DNA of 64,000 nt from Leucobacter sp. G161 (lineage in GTDB: Bacteria; Actinomycetota; Actinomycetes; Actinomycetales; Microbacteriaceae): NCBI RefSeq assembly GCF_001482305.1, contig NZ_LOHP01000053.1:30115-94114 (forward strand), in the 5' to 3' direction. Positions 1 through 8,177 of this stretch are shown here, piece after piece. Both the position numbers and the translations under genes were made by a program. Below the pieces are notes generated by a model. The model did not search any database. It was not told the DNA's origin and saw only the letters and a program-made list of their open reading frames with translations. Position 1 is the stretch's first letter. The number at the start of each line of letters is the position of its first letter.

Positions 1-306
1 CTACTCATCCTTGATGAGCCGGCAGCTGGCATGAACCACGTCGAAGCCGAGCAGCTCTCCGAGCTCATTCGTTCGCTCGCGAACGACGGCCTGACGATCG
101 TCTTTATTGAACACAACGTTGGCATGGTGCTCGGCACCTGCGACCACATCGCGGTGCTGAACTTCGGGCAGCTGCTTGCAACTGGAACGCCGGCCGAGAT
201 CGAGGCCGACGAGCGTGTCATCGACGCGTACCTTGGCGCGGCGCAGGACGACGACGCCGAGCAGGCCGGCGCTGCCGGCTCCGCTTCAACCGATGGGAGG
301 GGCTAA
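1..306 (+). CDS. livG: ABC transporter ATP-binding protein, LivG type (C-terminal fragment)
   Basis: The gene is cut by the left edge of the window. The open frame runs from base 1 and begins with the Walker B sequence LLILDEPAAGMN, followed by the H-loop region (IVFIEHNVGMVLG) and the LivG/BPD-type ending (AVLNFGQLLATGTPAEI). The last 20 or so residues are an acidic, Ala-rich tail. LivG energises import of branched-chain amino acids or related solutes from the inner face of the membrane. The next gene is the partner ATPase LivF, two bases away. A methionine exists at base 31, but it lies after Walker B and cannot be the true start. The family is secure; the substrate is not. Confidence 0.9.
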   Translation, partial: LLILDEPAAGMNHVEAEQLSELIRSLANDGLTIVFIEHNVGMVLGTCDHIAVLNFGQLLATGTPAEIEADERVIDAYLGAAQDDDAEQAGAAGSASTDGRG

Positions 307-308
307 GC

Positions 309-1034
309 ATGGCCGATCCAATTCTCCGCGTGACTGACCTCAAGGTCAGCTACGGCAAGGTTGAGGCTGTACGCGGCATCTCCTTTGACGTGCCCCAGGG
401 CGCGCTCGTCACGCTTGTCGGAGCAAACGGCGCGGGCAAGTCCTCGATCATCAACGCGATCGCCGGCATCGTGAAACCAGCCGGCGGTAAAATCCTGTTT
501 GAGGGTGACGACATCACCCGCACGGGGGCGCACAAGCTCGTGAAGCGCGGCCTCGTGCAGGTTCCCGAGGGGCGCCAGGTGCTCAGCACACTCACGATCG
601 CTGAGAACCTGCAGCTCGGAGCGAGGCTGCTGCGCGGCGGAGCCGCAGCTGCGATCGATGGCATCTATGACCGATTCCCTGTGCTCGGCGAGCGGCGGCA
701 GCTTCCGGCGGGGTCGCTCTCAGGTGGTGAACAGCAGATGCTCGCCATTGGCCGGGCGATGCTCGCCGAACCCCGCGTGATTTTCATGGACGAACCCTCG
801 ATGGGGCTCGCGCCGAAGATTGTCGATGAGATCTTCAACGTGATTGAAGAGATCCGCGCCGGTGGCACCACGGTCGTGCTCGTTGAGCAGAACGCGCGGC
901 GCGCGTTGCAAGCCGCGGACGAGGGACACATCCTGCAGAACGGCTCGATCGTGCGATCGGGGCGCTCCGCGGAACTTCTGGCAGACGACAGCATTATTCA
1001 GGCATACCTCGGAACGGGTGGCAGCACGAAGTGA
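309..1034 (+). CDS. livF: ABC transporter ATP-binding protein, LivF type
   Basis: This is a complete 241-residue ATPase of the LivF family. Walker A is GANGAGKSS at residues 38-46, the signature is LSGGEQQML near residue 137, and Walker B is RVIFMDEPSMGLAP, followed by the H-loop segment VVLVEQNAR. The length is normal for LivF. It would pair with LivG to power a hydrophobic-amino-acid-type (HAAT) importer. Its last four bases (GTGA) overlap the start of the lactate dehydrogenase gene, so the two are translationally coupled. That makes a 2-hydroxyacid or related carboxylate a possible cargo (inference), although branched-chain amino acids remain the default for the family. Confidence 0.92.
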   Translation: MADPILRVTDLKVSYGKVEAVRGISFDVPQGALVTLVGANGAGKSSIINAIAGIVKPAGGKILFEGDDITRTGAHKLVKRGLVQVPEGRQVLSTLTIAENLQLGARLLRGGAAAAIDGIYDRFPVLGERRQLPAGSLSGGEQQMLAIGRAMLAEPRVIFMDEPSMGLAPKIVDEIFNVIEEIRAGGTTVVLVEQNARRALQAADEGHILQNGSIVRSGRSAELLADDSIIQAYLGTGGSTK

Positions 1035-2284
1035 GTAGCACCAACGGTAGCGAACTCGGTACACGCAAGATCGAGCGGAAGCTCCCGAAGTGGAGCGACT
1101 TTTCGCCGCTCCTCGGATTCAAGAAGCCCGAGTTTGACCCGGTGGAACGTAGGCTGCAGCGTGCGCTCACCGTAAAAGATCTCGCTGAAGCCGCACGCCG
1201 CCGCACCCCGAAGTCCGTGTTCTACTACGTTCACGGTGCGGCGGAAGCCGAACTGAGCATCTGGCGCGCCAGGGAAGCATTCTCGCGCGTCGAGTTCGAG
1301 CCTCGCGTGCTGCACGACGTCGCCGACGTCAGCACGAGTACGACGATTCTCGGCAAGGAGGCGAGTTTCCCGCTCATTCTCGCGCCGACCGGGTTCACGC
1401 GAATGATGCAGCACGAGGGCGAGATCGCCGTCGCACGGTCAGCGGCACGCGCCGGCGTCCCGTACACGCTGTCGACGATGGGCACCACCGCCCCGGGGGA
1501 CCTGCAGGACGCTGTGCCGAGCGGTACCAATTGGTTCCAGCTGTACCTGTGGAAGGATCGCGACGCGACCCGCCAGCTCATCGAACAGGTGCGCGCCGCG
1601 GGCTACGACACCCTCGTGTTGACCGTCGATACCCCCGTCGCAGGGAATCGGCTGCGCGACACGCGCAACGGCCTGACGATTCCGCCGTCGTTGAGCATGA
1701 AGACGTTCATCGACTTCGCGATGTACCCGAACTGGTGGGCCAACATCCTCACCACCGAGCCGATCGAGTTCGCGAGCCTGAAGTCGTTCGACGGTACGGT
1801 CGCAGAGCTCGTCGGGCAGATGTTCGACCCGAGCCTGAATCTCGACGACCTGCAGTGGCTCCGCGACGAGTGGGAAGGCTCGCTCGTCGTTAAGGGCATC
1901 CAGTCCGTCGAAGACGCGAAGCGCGTGGTCGACCTCGGCGTGGATGCGATCGTGGTCTCGAACCATGGTGGCCGCCAACTCGACCGCGCGCCAACGCCGC
2001 TCGAGTTGCTGCCGAAGGTCGCCGAGGCCGTGAATGGTCGCGCACAGATCTTCCTCGACACTGGCATCCTGTCGGGTGCGGACGTGCTCGCCGCGGTCGG
2101 CCTGGGCGCAGACGCCTGCATGGTCGGGCGAGCGTACCTGTACGCGCTCATGGCCGGGGGAGAGCGCGGAGTGGACCGAATGTTCGAGATCATGCGGTCT
2201 GAGGCGCTGCGGACCATGCAGTTGACCGGGGTCGACAGCGTCACCGAACTGCGTGGCCGGGTGAGTCTGCGCGATTCACGCTAG
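1031..2284 (+). CDS. lldD: FMN-dependent L-lactate dehydrogenase (quinone)
   Basis: This 417-residue FMN enzyme of the alpha-hydroxy-acid oxidase family closely resembles corynebacterial LldD. It has the N-terminal stretch LGFKKPEFDPVERRL, the segment TLSTMGTTAPGDL, the substrate/FMN segment DTPVAGNRLRDTRNG, and the catalytic-His motif SNHGGRQLDRAP with His312. The C-terminal FMN-phosphate region is MVGRAYLYALMAGG. It oxidises L-lactate to pyruvate and passes electrons to the quinone pool at the membrane. The GTG start overlaps the livF stop by four bases. A FadR-type regulator of the kind that controls lldD in Corynebacterium lies immediately downstream in convergent orientation. Another L-2-hydroxyacid as substrate cannot be excluded. 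Confidence 0.9.
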   Translation: MSSTNGSELGTRKIERKLPKWSDFSPLLGFKKPEFDPVERRLQRALTVKDLAEAARRRTPKSVFYYVHGAAEAELSIWRAREAFSRVEFEPRVLHDVADVSTSTTILGKEASFPLILAPTGFTRMMQHEGEIAVARSAARAGVPYTLSTMGTTAPGDLQDAVPSGTNWFQLYLWKDRDATRQLIEQVRAAGYDTLVLTVDTPVAGNRLRDTRNGLTIPPSLSMKTFIDFAMYPNWWANILTTEPIEFASLKSFDGTVAELVGQMFDPSLNLDDLQWLRDEWEGSLVVKGIQSVEDAKRVVDLGVDAIVVSNHGGRQLDRAPTPLELLPKVAEAVNGRAQIFLDTGILSGADVLAAVGLGADACMVGRAYLYALMAGGERGVDRMFEIMRSEALRTMQLTGVDSVTELRGRVSLRDSR

Positions 2285-2330
2285 GCCGATGGGCGGCCCG
2301 TGCCCATCCGCCAGACAGACAATCTCAAAA

Positions 2331-2378
2331 CGACGATAGCTATGCCGTAGATCGCAAGATCTGGCATAGCTATCGTCG
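2331..2378. terminator. Long hairpin between convergent lldD and regulator gene
   Basis: Perfect 16-base arms (CGACGATAGCTATGCC and GGCATAGCTATCGTCG) enclose an inner stem AGATC-GCAA-GATCT. Reading leftward, the stem is followed by TTTTGAGA, so it best fits an intrinsic terminator for the minus-strand regulator gene. It may also stop the livGF-lldD transcript. Confidence 0.6.
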
Positions 2379-2435
2379 ATTGCATGTGCAGTGGCGCGGC
2401 GTGCGACAGCACCCCACTCGGCAACGCCCCAGCGG

Positions 2436-3227
2436 TTATACCTCGCTGAGGCCCTGCGGGTCGTACCCTGCCTCGATGAGGCTCTCGGCGCGCTCGGTGT
2501 TCGGGCTGAGATCCAGCATGTCCGCGTGCACACCGAGGTCGCGGTCGGCGTGGAGCGCCATGGAGTGTGCGGCGTCGCGCACGTCGCGCTCTTCGATTGC
2601 CTTGAGTAGCGCCCCGTGGTCGAGGTGCATGGTGTCCGAGGAGATCCCGAGGAACACCACCCCGCTGGCGACAGCGCGGCCAAGGACCGTCATCACGCCA
2701 GAGTACAGGTCGAGCAGGAGCTTGCTGCCGCTCGCCTCAACGATGAGCCTGTGGAATGAGTCGGGCCGAGCGATGTCGTTGCAGCGCTCGCAGTTTTCTG
2801 GGTTCATCGCAGCACCGTCGGGTGCCTCGTCGAAGGTGAGGCTGCGTTCATAGCTCCGTCGAAGTGCCGCGAGCTGCTCATCGCTGCGCTTCACCGCGGC
2901 GGTCTGGGCAGCCTCGATCTCGAGCGAGCGGCGGTAGATGAGTACCTCCTCGAGATCCTGTTCGATGAGGAATTCGGTGAGCAGTGAGCTCACCGGCGTG
3001 CGTGCGCGCACAAACGTGCCGACGCCTGGCACGGGCTCGAGCATCCCCAGGGTGGTCAGTGAGCGAACTGCCTCGCGAACGGTCGACCGACCGACCCCGA
3101 TGAGATCCATAAGCTCTGGCTCTTTCGGGATGAGCTCGCCGATGGGCCACTCGCCGGAACTGATGCGGGAGCGGAGAAACGTATGAGCCTCGCGCACCTT
3201 GTGCGAACCGAGCTGTGTGGAGGACAT
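2436..3227 (-). CDS. FadR-subfamily GntR transcriptional regulator (LldR-like)
   Basis: This is a 263-residue regulator with an N-terminal winged helix (LIPKEPELMDLIGVGRSTVR, residues about 32-51) and a C-terminal FCD domain. The FCD domain has His residues in the usual metal/ligand positions (DSFHRLIVEASG, DHGALLKAIEERD, ALHADRDL). FadR-type repressors often sense carboxylates; the corynebacterial LldR represses lldD and responds to L-lactate. Its position directly after lldD, convergent, supports that role, but no LldR-type operator can be checked because the promoter of the lldD operon lies outside the window. A cysteine pair (ENCERCND) in the linker is not something I recall as typical of the family. 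Confidence 0.82.
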   Translation of the reverse strand: MSSTQLGSHKVREAHTFLRSRISSGEWPIGELIPKEPELMDLIGVGRSTVREAVRSLTTLGMLEPVPGVGTFVRARTPVSSLLTEFLIEQDLEEVLIYRRSLEIEAAQTAAVKRSDEQLAALRRSYERSLTFDEAPDGAAMNPENCERCNDIARPDSFHRLIVEASGSKLLLDLYSGVMTVLGRAVASGVVFLGISSDTMHLDHGALLKAIEERDVRDAAHSMALHADRDLGVHADMLDLSPNTERAESLIEAGYDPQGLSEV

Positions 3228-3241
3228 GCACTGAGTGTATC

Positions 3242-3274
3242 GAGCGTGCGCCTCCTCCGGGACGGCGCACGCTC
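3242..3274 (-). terminator. Hairpin downstream of the heme-uptake operon
   Basis: GAGCGTGCGCC and GGCGCACGCTC form a perfect 11-base inverted repeat with an 11-base spacer, just after the hmuT stop codon and just before the GntR-type gene start. There is no clear T-run, so it could be a weak terminator, a processing or stability hairpin, or an operator for the GntR-type gene. Confidence 0.5.
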
Positions 3275-3288
3275 AGGCAGCTCCCGGG

Positions 3289-4305
3289 TTACTTGAGTGT
3301 CGCCACCCACGCAGTGAAGGATTCGAGCCCGGTCACGGTCGAGCCGAGGCCGAGTGCCTGCACATCGCGACCCGTAACGCGCATGAGCGCGTCGTCGGCC
3401 GCTGCGGGAACCGTGGCGACCGCAGGGTTCGCGAGGAGGTCCGCGTACATCCGATCCCCAGTGCCGTTCATGTCGACGAGTACGATGCCGTCGGGGTTCG
3501 CCTGGACGATTTGTTCGGCACTAATCGGGCCCGTGGCTTCCATCCCCATCTCGTCACTCACGCTGACAGCACCGGCAAGGTTGAGGAGCTCGAGCGGGAA
3601 CGCTCCGCCCGCGGTTGCGAACGGTCGGCCGGCCTGGTTCGTGAGTACGAGGACACGCGGCGCGTCGGCGTTGTCACTGCCCGACTTCGGAGCCGCGTGC
3701 TCACCCAGTCCGGACTCGATCTCCTCGATGAGCGCCGTGGCGGCGGTCTCGGTGCCGGTGGTCTGACCGATGAGGTCGATGTTCCGTGACAGCGTCGCGG
3801 TGCTCGTCCAGGTCTCCGGGAGCTGCAGCGTTGTCAGCCCTGCCTGTTCAAGCACGGAACCGATCGTGTCTTCGGCGCCGTGCCTCGGGCTCATCACCAC
3901 GAGATCTGGAGCGGTCGAGATGACGGTTTCGGTATCGAGGTTCATCGCGACGGGGAACGTCTGCGGCACAGCCTGCATCTCCTCGACATGGCCGCCGAGC
4001 GTTGGGTTGAGCACGGCCTCCGGGATCAGCACCAGCCGGTCGGCAAGTCCGAGCTCTGCGATGACCTCAGCGCTCTCGTAATCGAGTGCGGCGATGGCCT
4101 GCGGCTCGCTTTCGACGGTAATGCTGTGGGCCTCGCCTGCTCGGCCCGCCGGGATCTCGATCGTGCGTGGGAAGCCCACCACTGCGGTGTCTGCCGGGGC
4201 TGCGTCTGTCGACGGCGCAGCTGGAGCTGCCGGAGCGCAGCCGGAGAGGCCAAGCAGCGTTGCCGCGGTGAGCGCGGCAACGGTGAGGGATCGAGCGATG
4301 TTCAT
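3289..4305 (-). CDS. hmuT: Heme/iron ABC transporter substrate-binding lipoprotein
   Basis: This 338-residue class III periplasmic-binding-type lipoprotein has a signal peptide ending in the lipobox LSGC (Cys23), then an Ala/Pro-rich linker. The fold is the FecB/HmuT type: PQAIAALDYESAEVIAELG, then ISTAPDLVVMSPRHG, and a C-terminal lobe with EQIVQANPDGIVLVDM. It would capture heme or a ferric siderophore outside the cell and deliver it to the HmuU permease. A good ribosome site (GAAAGGA) precedes the start. It is the last gene of the hmuU-hmuV-hmuT operon. The hemH and hemQ neighbours argue for heme; siderophore binding is the alternative. Confidence 0.85.
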   Translation of the reverse strand: MNIARSLTVAALTAATLLGLSGCAPAAPAAPSTDAAPADTAVVGFPRTIEIPAGRAGEAHSITVESEPQAIAALDYESAEVIAELGLADRLVLIPEAVLNPTLGGHVEEMQAVPQTFPVAMNLDTETVISTAPDLVVMSPRHGAEDTIGSVLEQAGLTTLQLPETWTSTATLSRNIDLIGQTTGTETAATALIEEIESGLGEHAAPKSGSDNADAPRVLVLTNQAGRPFATAGGAFPLELLNLAGAVSVSDEMGMEATGPISAEQIVQANPDGIVLVDMNGTGDRMYADLLANPAVATVPAAADDALMRVTGRDVQALGLGSTVTGLESFTAWVATLK

Positions 4306-4344
4306 GGGGTCCTTTCGCGGTAGCGCACGGATGGCGCCCGGGTT

Positions 4345-5118
4345 TCAGTCGTCCGCCGCGAGAATGCGGCGACCCTGCGGGGTGGTGTGGATCGTCGTGC
4401 GAACGCCGTATGCGGCAAACACGCGCTCGGGGCCGAGGACCTCGTGCGGAGTACCGGTGTGCGACGATCCACCCGGGTCGAGCAGGAGCACGCGCGTGCA
4501 GGTGTTCAGCGCGATGCTGAGGTCATGGATTGCGGCGATCACGATGCGGCCCTGATTGCCGAGGCCACGCATGATCTGTTCGACAGCGCGCTGGTGGGCG
4601 AGGTCGAGGGCGCTTGTGGGCTCGTCGAGCACCACAATGGGGGTGTTTTGCGCGAGGACGCGTGCGAGCTGCACGAGCTGGCGCTGTCCGCCGGAGAGCA
4701 CGCTGTAGCGGCGATCGGCGAGGTGGCTGATGCCCGCACGCGCGAGCGCTGCATCCACTGCGGCGGCGTGATCACTGCGACGCGAGGCCCAGGCTCCGAC
4801 GCCGACGAGCTCACGCACGCGGAGTTCGCCCGGGGCGCCGTGATCCTGCGCCATGAGTGAGACAAGTTCCGAGCGCCGCTTCGCTTTTGCGCGAGTGAGT
4901 TCCTCACTCCCGAAGCGTGCTGACCCGTAGCTCGAGACCCCTGACTGCGCGATCGCGCCGAGCAGGGAGGACTTGCCGACCCCGTTCGGCCCGACAATGC
5001 CGAGTACCGTGCCCGGTTCGAGCCGAAGCGTGAGTGGGTCGCTCAGGGCAACGCTGCCCCGAATCGCCCCGAAGCCGCCGAGTTCGAGGGGAAGAAGTGT
5101 TGCGGGCGCGGGGATCAT
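4345..5118 (-). CDS. hmuV: Heme/iron ABC transporter ATP-binding protein
   Basis: This is a 257-residue FepC/HmuV-type ATPase. Walker A is GPNGVGKSS around residue 43, the signature is LSGGQRQLVQLARVLA, Walker B is PIVVLDEPTSALD, and the H-loop is IAAIHDLSIAL. Its start overlaps the hmuU stop (ATGA), and hmuT follows 39 bases downstream, so the three form one transcription unit. It drives import of heme or ferric chelates. The C-terminus carries the usual short regulatory tail (HEVLGPERVFAAYGV). Confidence 0.88.
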   Translation of the reverse strand: MIPAPATLLPLELGGFGAIRGSVALSDPLTLRLEPGTVLGIVGPNGVGKSSLLGAIAQSGVSSYGSARFGSEELTRAKAKRRSELVSLMAQDHGAPGELRVRELVGVGAWASRRSDHAAAVDAALARAGISHLADRRYSVLSGGQRQLVQLARVLAQNTPIVVLDEPTSALDLAHQRAVEQIMRGLGNQGRIVIAAIHDLSIALNTCTRVLLLDPGGSSHTGTPHEVLGPERVFAAYGVRTTIHTTPQGRRILAADD

Positions 5119-6125
5119 GCGCGGCGCTTTCGGAGGAGGAGCGACAGGAAGACGGGCGCGCCAACGAGGGCTGCGACAACTCCGGTTTGCACGACGACCG
5201 AGCCGAACGCGGTGCGAGCGATGGTGTCGGCGAGGATGAGGAAGAGCGCGCCACCGAGGGCCGCGAGCGGAAGGAGGCGTGCGTGAGAAGCGCCGACGAG
5301 CAGTCGCAGGAAGTGCGGCACGACGAGGCCAACGAAGCTGATAATGCCGCTCACTGCGACGGCTGCTCCGGTGACCAGAGCAGCGACGAGGAGGAGCACC
5401 GTGCGCTCGCGGGTGACGTTCACGCCCGAGGTTGACGCGATCTCTTCGCCGAGTGCGAGCGCGTCGAGAGCGCGCAGGCGGGTCATGAGGATCGCGATCC
5501 CCACCAGAATGGGGCCAACCGAGAGGAGTACGTGATCCCAGCTGCGAAGCTCGAGGTCGCCGGAGAGCCAGAACATGGCGCTGCGGACGAGTGAATCGTC
5601 TTTCGCGTTTGCGATGAGGACGTTAATGAGCGCCCCCGCGAGTGCGCTGATGGATACGCCGACGAGGATGATGGTGCCCGGGCCCAGATCGCGCCTGCTG
5701 CGGAGCACGCCGAGCAGGATCAGGGCGACCGTCGCGGCACCGGCGAACGCTGCGAGTGGCACGCCCCACTGGTTATTGCCGGAGAAGCCCAGCGTGATGC
5801 CAGCGACCGCGCCGACTGCGGCGCCTGCCGAGACGCCGGTGATGCCGGGTTCGGCGAGGGGGTTGCGCAGGATTGCCTGCATGACCGTGCCGACGACCGC
5901 GAGGGCCGCGCCAACGAGCGCCGCGACCACGATGCGGGGGAGCCTGATCGACCACACCACGGTTGCGGCCTGAATGTCTGCCTGCTGCGGTGTGAAGAGT
6001 GCAAGGAATGTCTCTGCCGGCGTGAGGCGCACGATGCCCAGCATGAGCGAGAGCAGCGCAGCAACGCCGAGCGCGATTGCGCCAACGGTCGCTGTCCACA
6101 AGACTGGATGTCGTGTGCGGCTCAC
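5115..6125 (-). CDS. hmuU: Heme/iron ABC transporter permease, FecCD family
   Basis: This 336-residue polytopic membrane protein of the BtuC/FecCD family has about nine or ten hydrophobic segments. Characteristic stretches are SIRLPRIVVAALVGAALAVV, NPLAEPGITGVSAGA and GIISFVGLVVPHFLRLL. The GTG start is preceded by AGGAG with four bases spacing. It forms the transmembrane channel for the HmuTUV importer and is the first gene of the operon, reading away from hemH. A palindrome in the 129-base gap to hemH could control both directions. Confidence 0.88.
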   Translation of the reverse strand: MSRTRHPVLWTATVGAIALGVAALLSLMLGIVRLTPAETFLALFTPQQADIQAATVVWSIRLPRIVVAALVGAALAVVGTVMQAILRNPLAEPGITGVSAGAAVGAVAGITLGFSGNNQWGVPLAAFAGAATVALILLGVLRSRRDLGPGTIILVGVSISALAGALINVLIANAKDDSLVRSAMFWLSGDLELRSWDHVLLSVGPILVGIAILMTRLRALDALALGEEIASTSGVNVTRERTVLLLVAALVTGAAVAVSGIISFVGLVVPHFLRLLVGASHARLLPLAALGGALFLILADTIARTAFGSVVVQTGVVAALVGAPVFLSLLLRKRRA

Positions 6126-6187
6126 TGCTCTCCTGCTGAACTAGAGTGGTTTTCGGCGTCATGTGGCGCCGGAACTACTCTAGTCAT

Positions 6188-6212
6188 AGGTCTGATCTGA
6201 TAAGTCAGACCT
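6188..6212. promoter_or_regulatory. Palindrome between hmuUVT and hemH-hemQ (candidate operator)
   Basis: AGGTCTGA and TCAGACCT are exact inverted repeats separated by nine bases. They lie about 60 bases upstream of hmuU and 43 bases upstream of hemH, which are divergent. The arms do not match the 19-base DtxR/IdeR box, so the binding protein is unknown. Confidence 0.55.
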
Positions 6213-6254
6213 TTCACATCGGACGTTCAGGTTCGGTCGAATAGCGTACGGAGC

Positions 6255-7367
6255 GTGAATGAGATTTCGCCTGCCGTGCTTGCGGCTCCTTACGATGCCC
6301 TGCTCCTGTGTTCCTTCGGAGGCCCGAACGGGCCAGACGATGTGCTTCCCTTCTTGCGGAACGTCACCGTCGGGAAGAATATCCCCGAGGACCGTCTGGT
6401 GGAAGTGGGTGAGCACTACGGCCACTTCGGTGGAAAGAGCCCGATCAACGAGCAGAATCTCGAACTTCTCGAGGCGCTGCAAGCGGAGCTCGCGCGCCGC
6501 GGGGTCGCGCTGCCGGTGATCTGGGGTAACCGGAACTGGCATCCGTACACCGTTGATGCGCTGCGCGATGCTGCGGCGTTCGGCACCAAGCGCGTGCTCA
6601 CCATTGTCACGAGCGCCTACGCCTCGTATTCGGGCAGCCGCCAGTACCGAGAGCACCTCGCGGCGGCGGTCTCCGAACTCGGCGACATCGCGCCCGAGAT
6701 TGATATTGTTCGGCCGTTCTTCAACGACCCGGGCTTCGTCCTCGCGAACGCCGACGCGGTCGCGGAGGCGGCGGCGAAGCTTGACGGCGGTCTCGCAGGC
6801 GCGCACATTGTCTATGTCACGCACTCGATTCCCGACGCGATGCAAGATGCTTCGGCGGCGACCGGCCCCGGCTACCGTGAGCAGCATGAGGACGTGCTCG
6901 CCACGATCAACACGCTCCTCGCCGGTGACGTTGCCCCATCGTTCGAATCGTCGCTGGCATACTGCTCGCGCTCTGGCGACCCGCGGACGCCCTGGCTCGA
7001 GCCCGACGTGAACGACCATCTTGAGGAACTCGCCAAGGCCGGCGTTCGCAAGGTCGTGATCGCACCGATCGGGTTCATTTCTGACCACATGGAGGTCGCG
7101 TTCGACCTTGACACCGAGGCCCTCGAAACTGCCGCGGAACACGGCATCCAGGCTGTCCGCGCCGACACCGTTGGCGTGCGTGACCGCTTCGTCTCCGGCC
7201 TCGTGGACATGGTTCTCGAGCGCGCCGCACGCGAGCGCGGCGAGGATGTCCCCGCCACCACTATTGGCGCCTACCCGGCGCTCCCAGACGTCGCTCCGCC
7301 CGGGAGCTGCCGCATGCGTCACGGTGAGGTGACGGGGATCCCCGTGCTCGCCGGGACCGAGGATTAA
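6255..7367 (+). CDS. hemH: Ferrochelatase (coproporphyrin ferrochelatase)
   Basis: This 370-residue ferrochelatase inserts iron into the porphyrin ring. The N-terminus reads ALLLCSFGGPNGPDDVLPFL; the catalytic His is in VTHSIP (His190) and the acidic partner is in FISDHMEVAFD (Glu280). Because hemQ follows 13 bases later, the likely substrate is coproporphyrin III rather than protoporphyrin IX, as established for the coproporphyrin-dependent pathway of Gram-positive bacteria. GTG is the start; the reading frame has no good earlier start. It is transcribed away from the heme-uptake operon. Confidence 0.93.
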   Translation: MNEISPAVLAAPYDALLLCSFGGPNGPDDVLPFLRNVTVGKNIPEDRLVEVGEHYGHFGGKSPINEQNLELLEALQAELARRGVALPVIWGNRNWHPYTVDALRDAAAFGTKRVLTIVTSAYASYSGSRQYREHLAAAVSELGDIAPEIDIVRPFFNDPGFVLANADAVAEAAAKLDGGLAGAHIVYVTHSIPDAMQDASAATGPGYREQHEDVLATINTLLAGDVAPSFESSLAYCSRSGDPRTPWLEPDVNDHLEELAKAGVRKVVIAPIGFISDHMEVAFDLDTEALETAAEHGIQAVRADTVGVRDRFVSGLVDMVLERAARERGEDVPATTIGAYPALPDVAPPGSCRMRHGEVTGIPVLAGTED

Positions 7368-7380
7368 GAGGAGAACGATC

Positions 7381-8121
7381 GTGACCGAATCCGTCCGCCC
7401 CGTTATTGACCACAGTGCTATCGCCGAGAGCATCAATGAGGCGGTGAACTACACGATGTTTGCCGTGTTCCGCGAGGAGCGCGCGGCAGCGGTTCCCGCG
7501 GATCCCGCCGCCGCGACGCAGCGCACCATCGATGCGCTTGCCGCAATCGAGGGGCTCGCGGTGCGGGGCTGGTACGACATCGCAGGCTTCCGTGCAGACT
7601 CCGACGTGCTGGTGTGGCTGCACGCGCCAACCACTGAGGCGCTGCAGGCCGGATACCGGGAGATCCTCTCGGGCGCAGCCGGTCGGCTGTCGCCGGTCTG
7701 GTCGAACATTGGCGTGCACCGCGCGGCTGAGTTCAACCGCGCGCACATCCCCGCCTTCCTCGCGGGGGAGACCCCGGGTGACTACCTCTGCGTGTACCCG
7801 TTCGTGCGCAGCAAGGAATGGTACCTGCTGCCCGACGAGGAGCGCTCCACCATGCTCCGCGAACACGGAGCGGCAGCGCGCGACTACGGCGACGTGCTCG
7901 CGAACACCGTCGCGTCGTTTGCGCTCGGTGACTACGAGTGGCTCCTCGCGTTCGAATCGGCCGATCTCACCCGCATCGTCGACCTCATGCGCGAGCTTCG
8001 CGCGACCGAGGCACGACGGCACGTGCTCGAGGAGATCCCGTTCTTCACGGGTCCCCGCGCCGAGCCTGAGGTGTTGCTCGGACGCATCGTCGCTGGGTCG
8101 AACAACTCACACAGCGCCTGA
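7381..8121 (+). CDS. hemQ: Coproheme decarboxylase (HemQ/ChdC)
   Basis: This is a 246-residue member of the chlorite-dismutase-like HemQ family, which uses hydrogen peroxide to decarboxylate coproheme to heme b. Key residues are in place at the spacing of the actinobacterial subgroup. The candidate distal His is in NRAHIPAF (His122), the reactive Tyr in CVYPFVRSKEWY (Tyr139) 17 residues later, a Trp at 147, and the proximal heme-ligand His in LREHG (His162). A ribosome site AAGAGGAG lies just upstream. With hemH it forms the last two steps of the coproporphyrin pathway. Confidence 0.94.
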   Translation: MTESVRPVIDHSAIAESINEAVNYTMFAVFREERAAAVPADPAAATQRTIDALAAIEGLAVRGWYDIAGFRADSDVLVWLHAPTTEALQAGYREILSGAAGRLSPVWSNIGVHRAAEFNRAHIPAFLAGETPGDYLCVYPFVRSKEWYLLPDEERSTMLREHGAAARDYGDVLANTVASFALGDYEWLLAFESADLTRIVDLMRELRATEARRHVLEEIPFFTGPRAEPEVLLGRIVAGSNNSHSA

Positions 8122-8125
8122 AACT

Positions 8126-8168
8126 TCGAATGGGCTCGGCCACCGTGGGGGTGGACGAGCCCATTCGA
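8126..8168. terminator. Bidirectional terminator after hemQ and the LAxTG protein
   Basis: TCGAATGGGCTCG and CGAGCCCATTCGA form a perfect 13-base stem around an inner CCACC-GGTGG stem. It begins five bases after the hemQ stop codon and ends nine bases from the stop of the convergent surface-protein gene. Confidence 0.75.
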
Positions 8169-8177
8169 GTCTCTGGG

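Noticed and set aside
6188..6212. DtxR/IdeR iron box
   Set aside because: The arms start AGGT and end ACCT, but the spacing and inner bases do not fit the 19-base TTAGGTTAGSCTAACCTAA pattern, so it is reported only as an unassigned palindrome.
6180..7436. Minus-strand open frame of 418 codons opposite hemH
   Set aside because: It covers the hemH coding sequence in antisense; hemH has intact catalytic residues and a better ribosome context.
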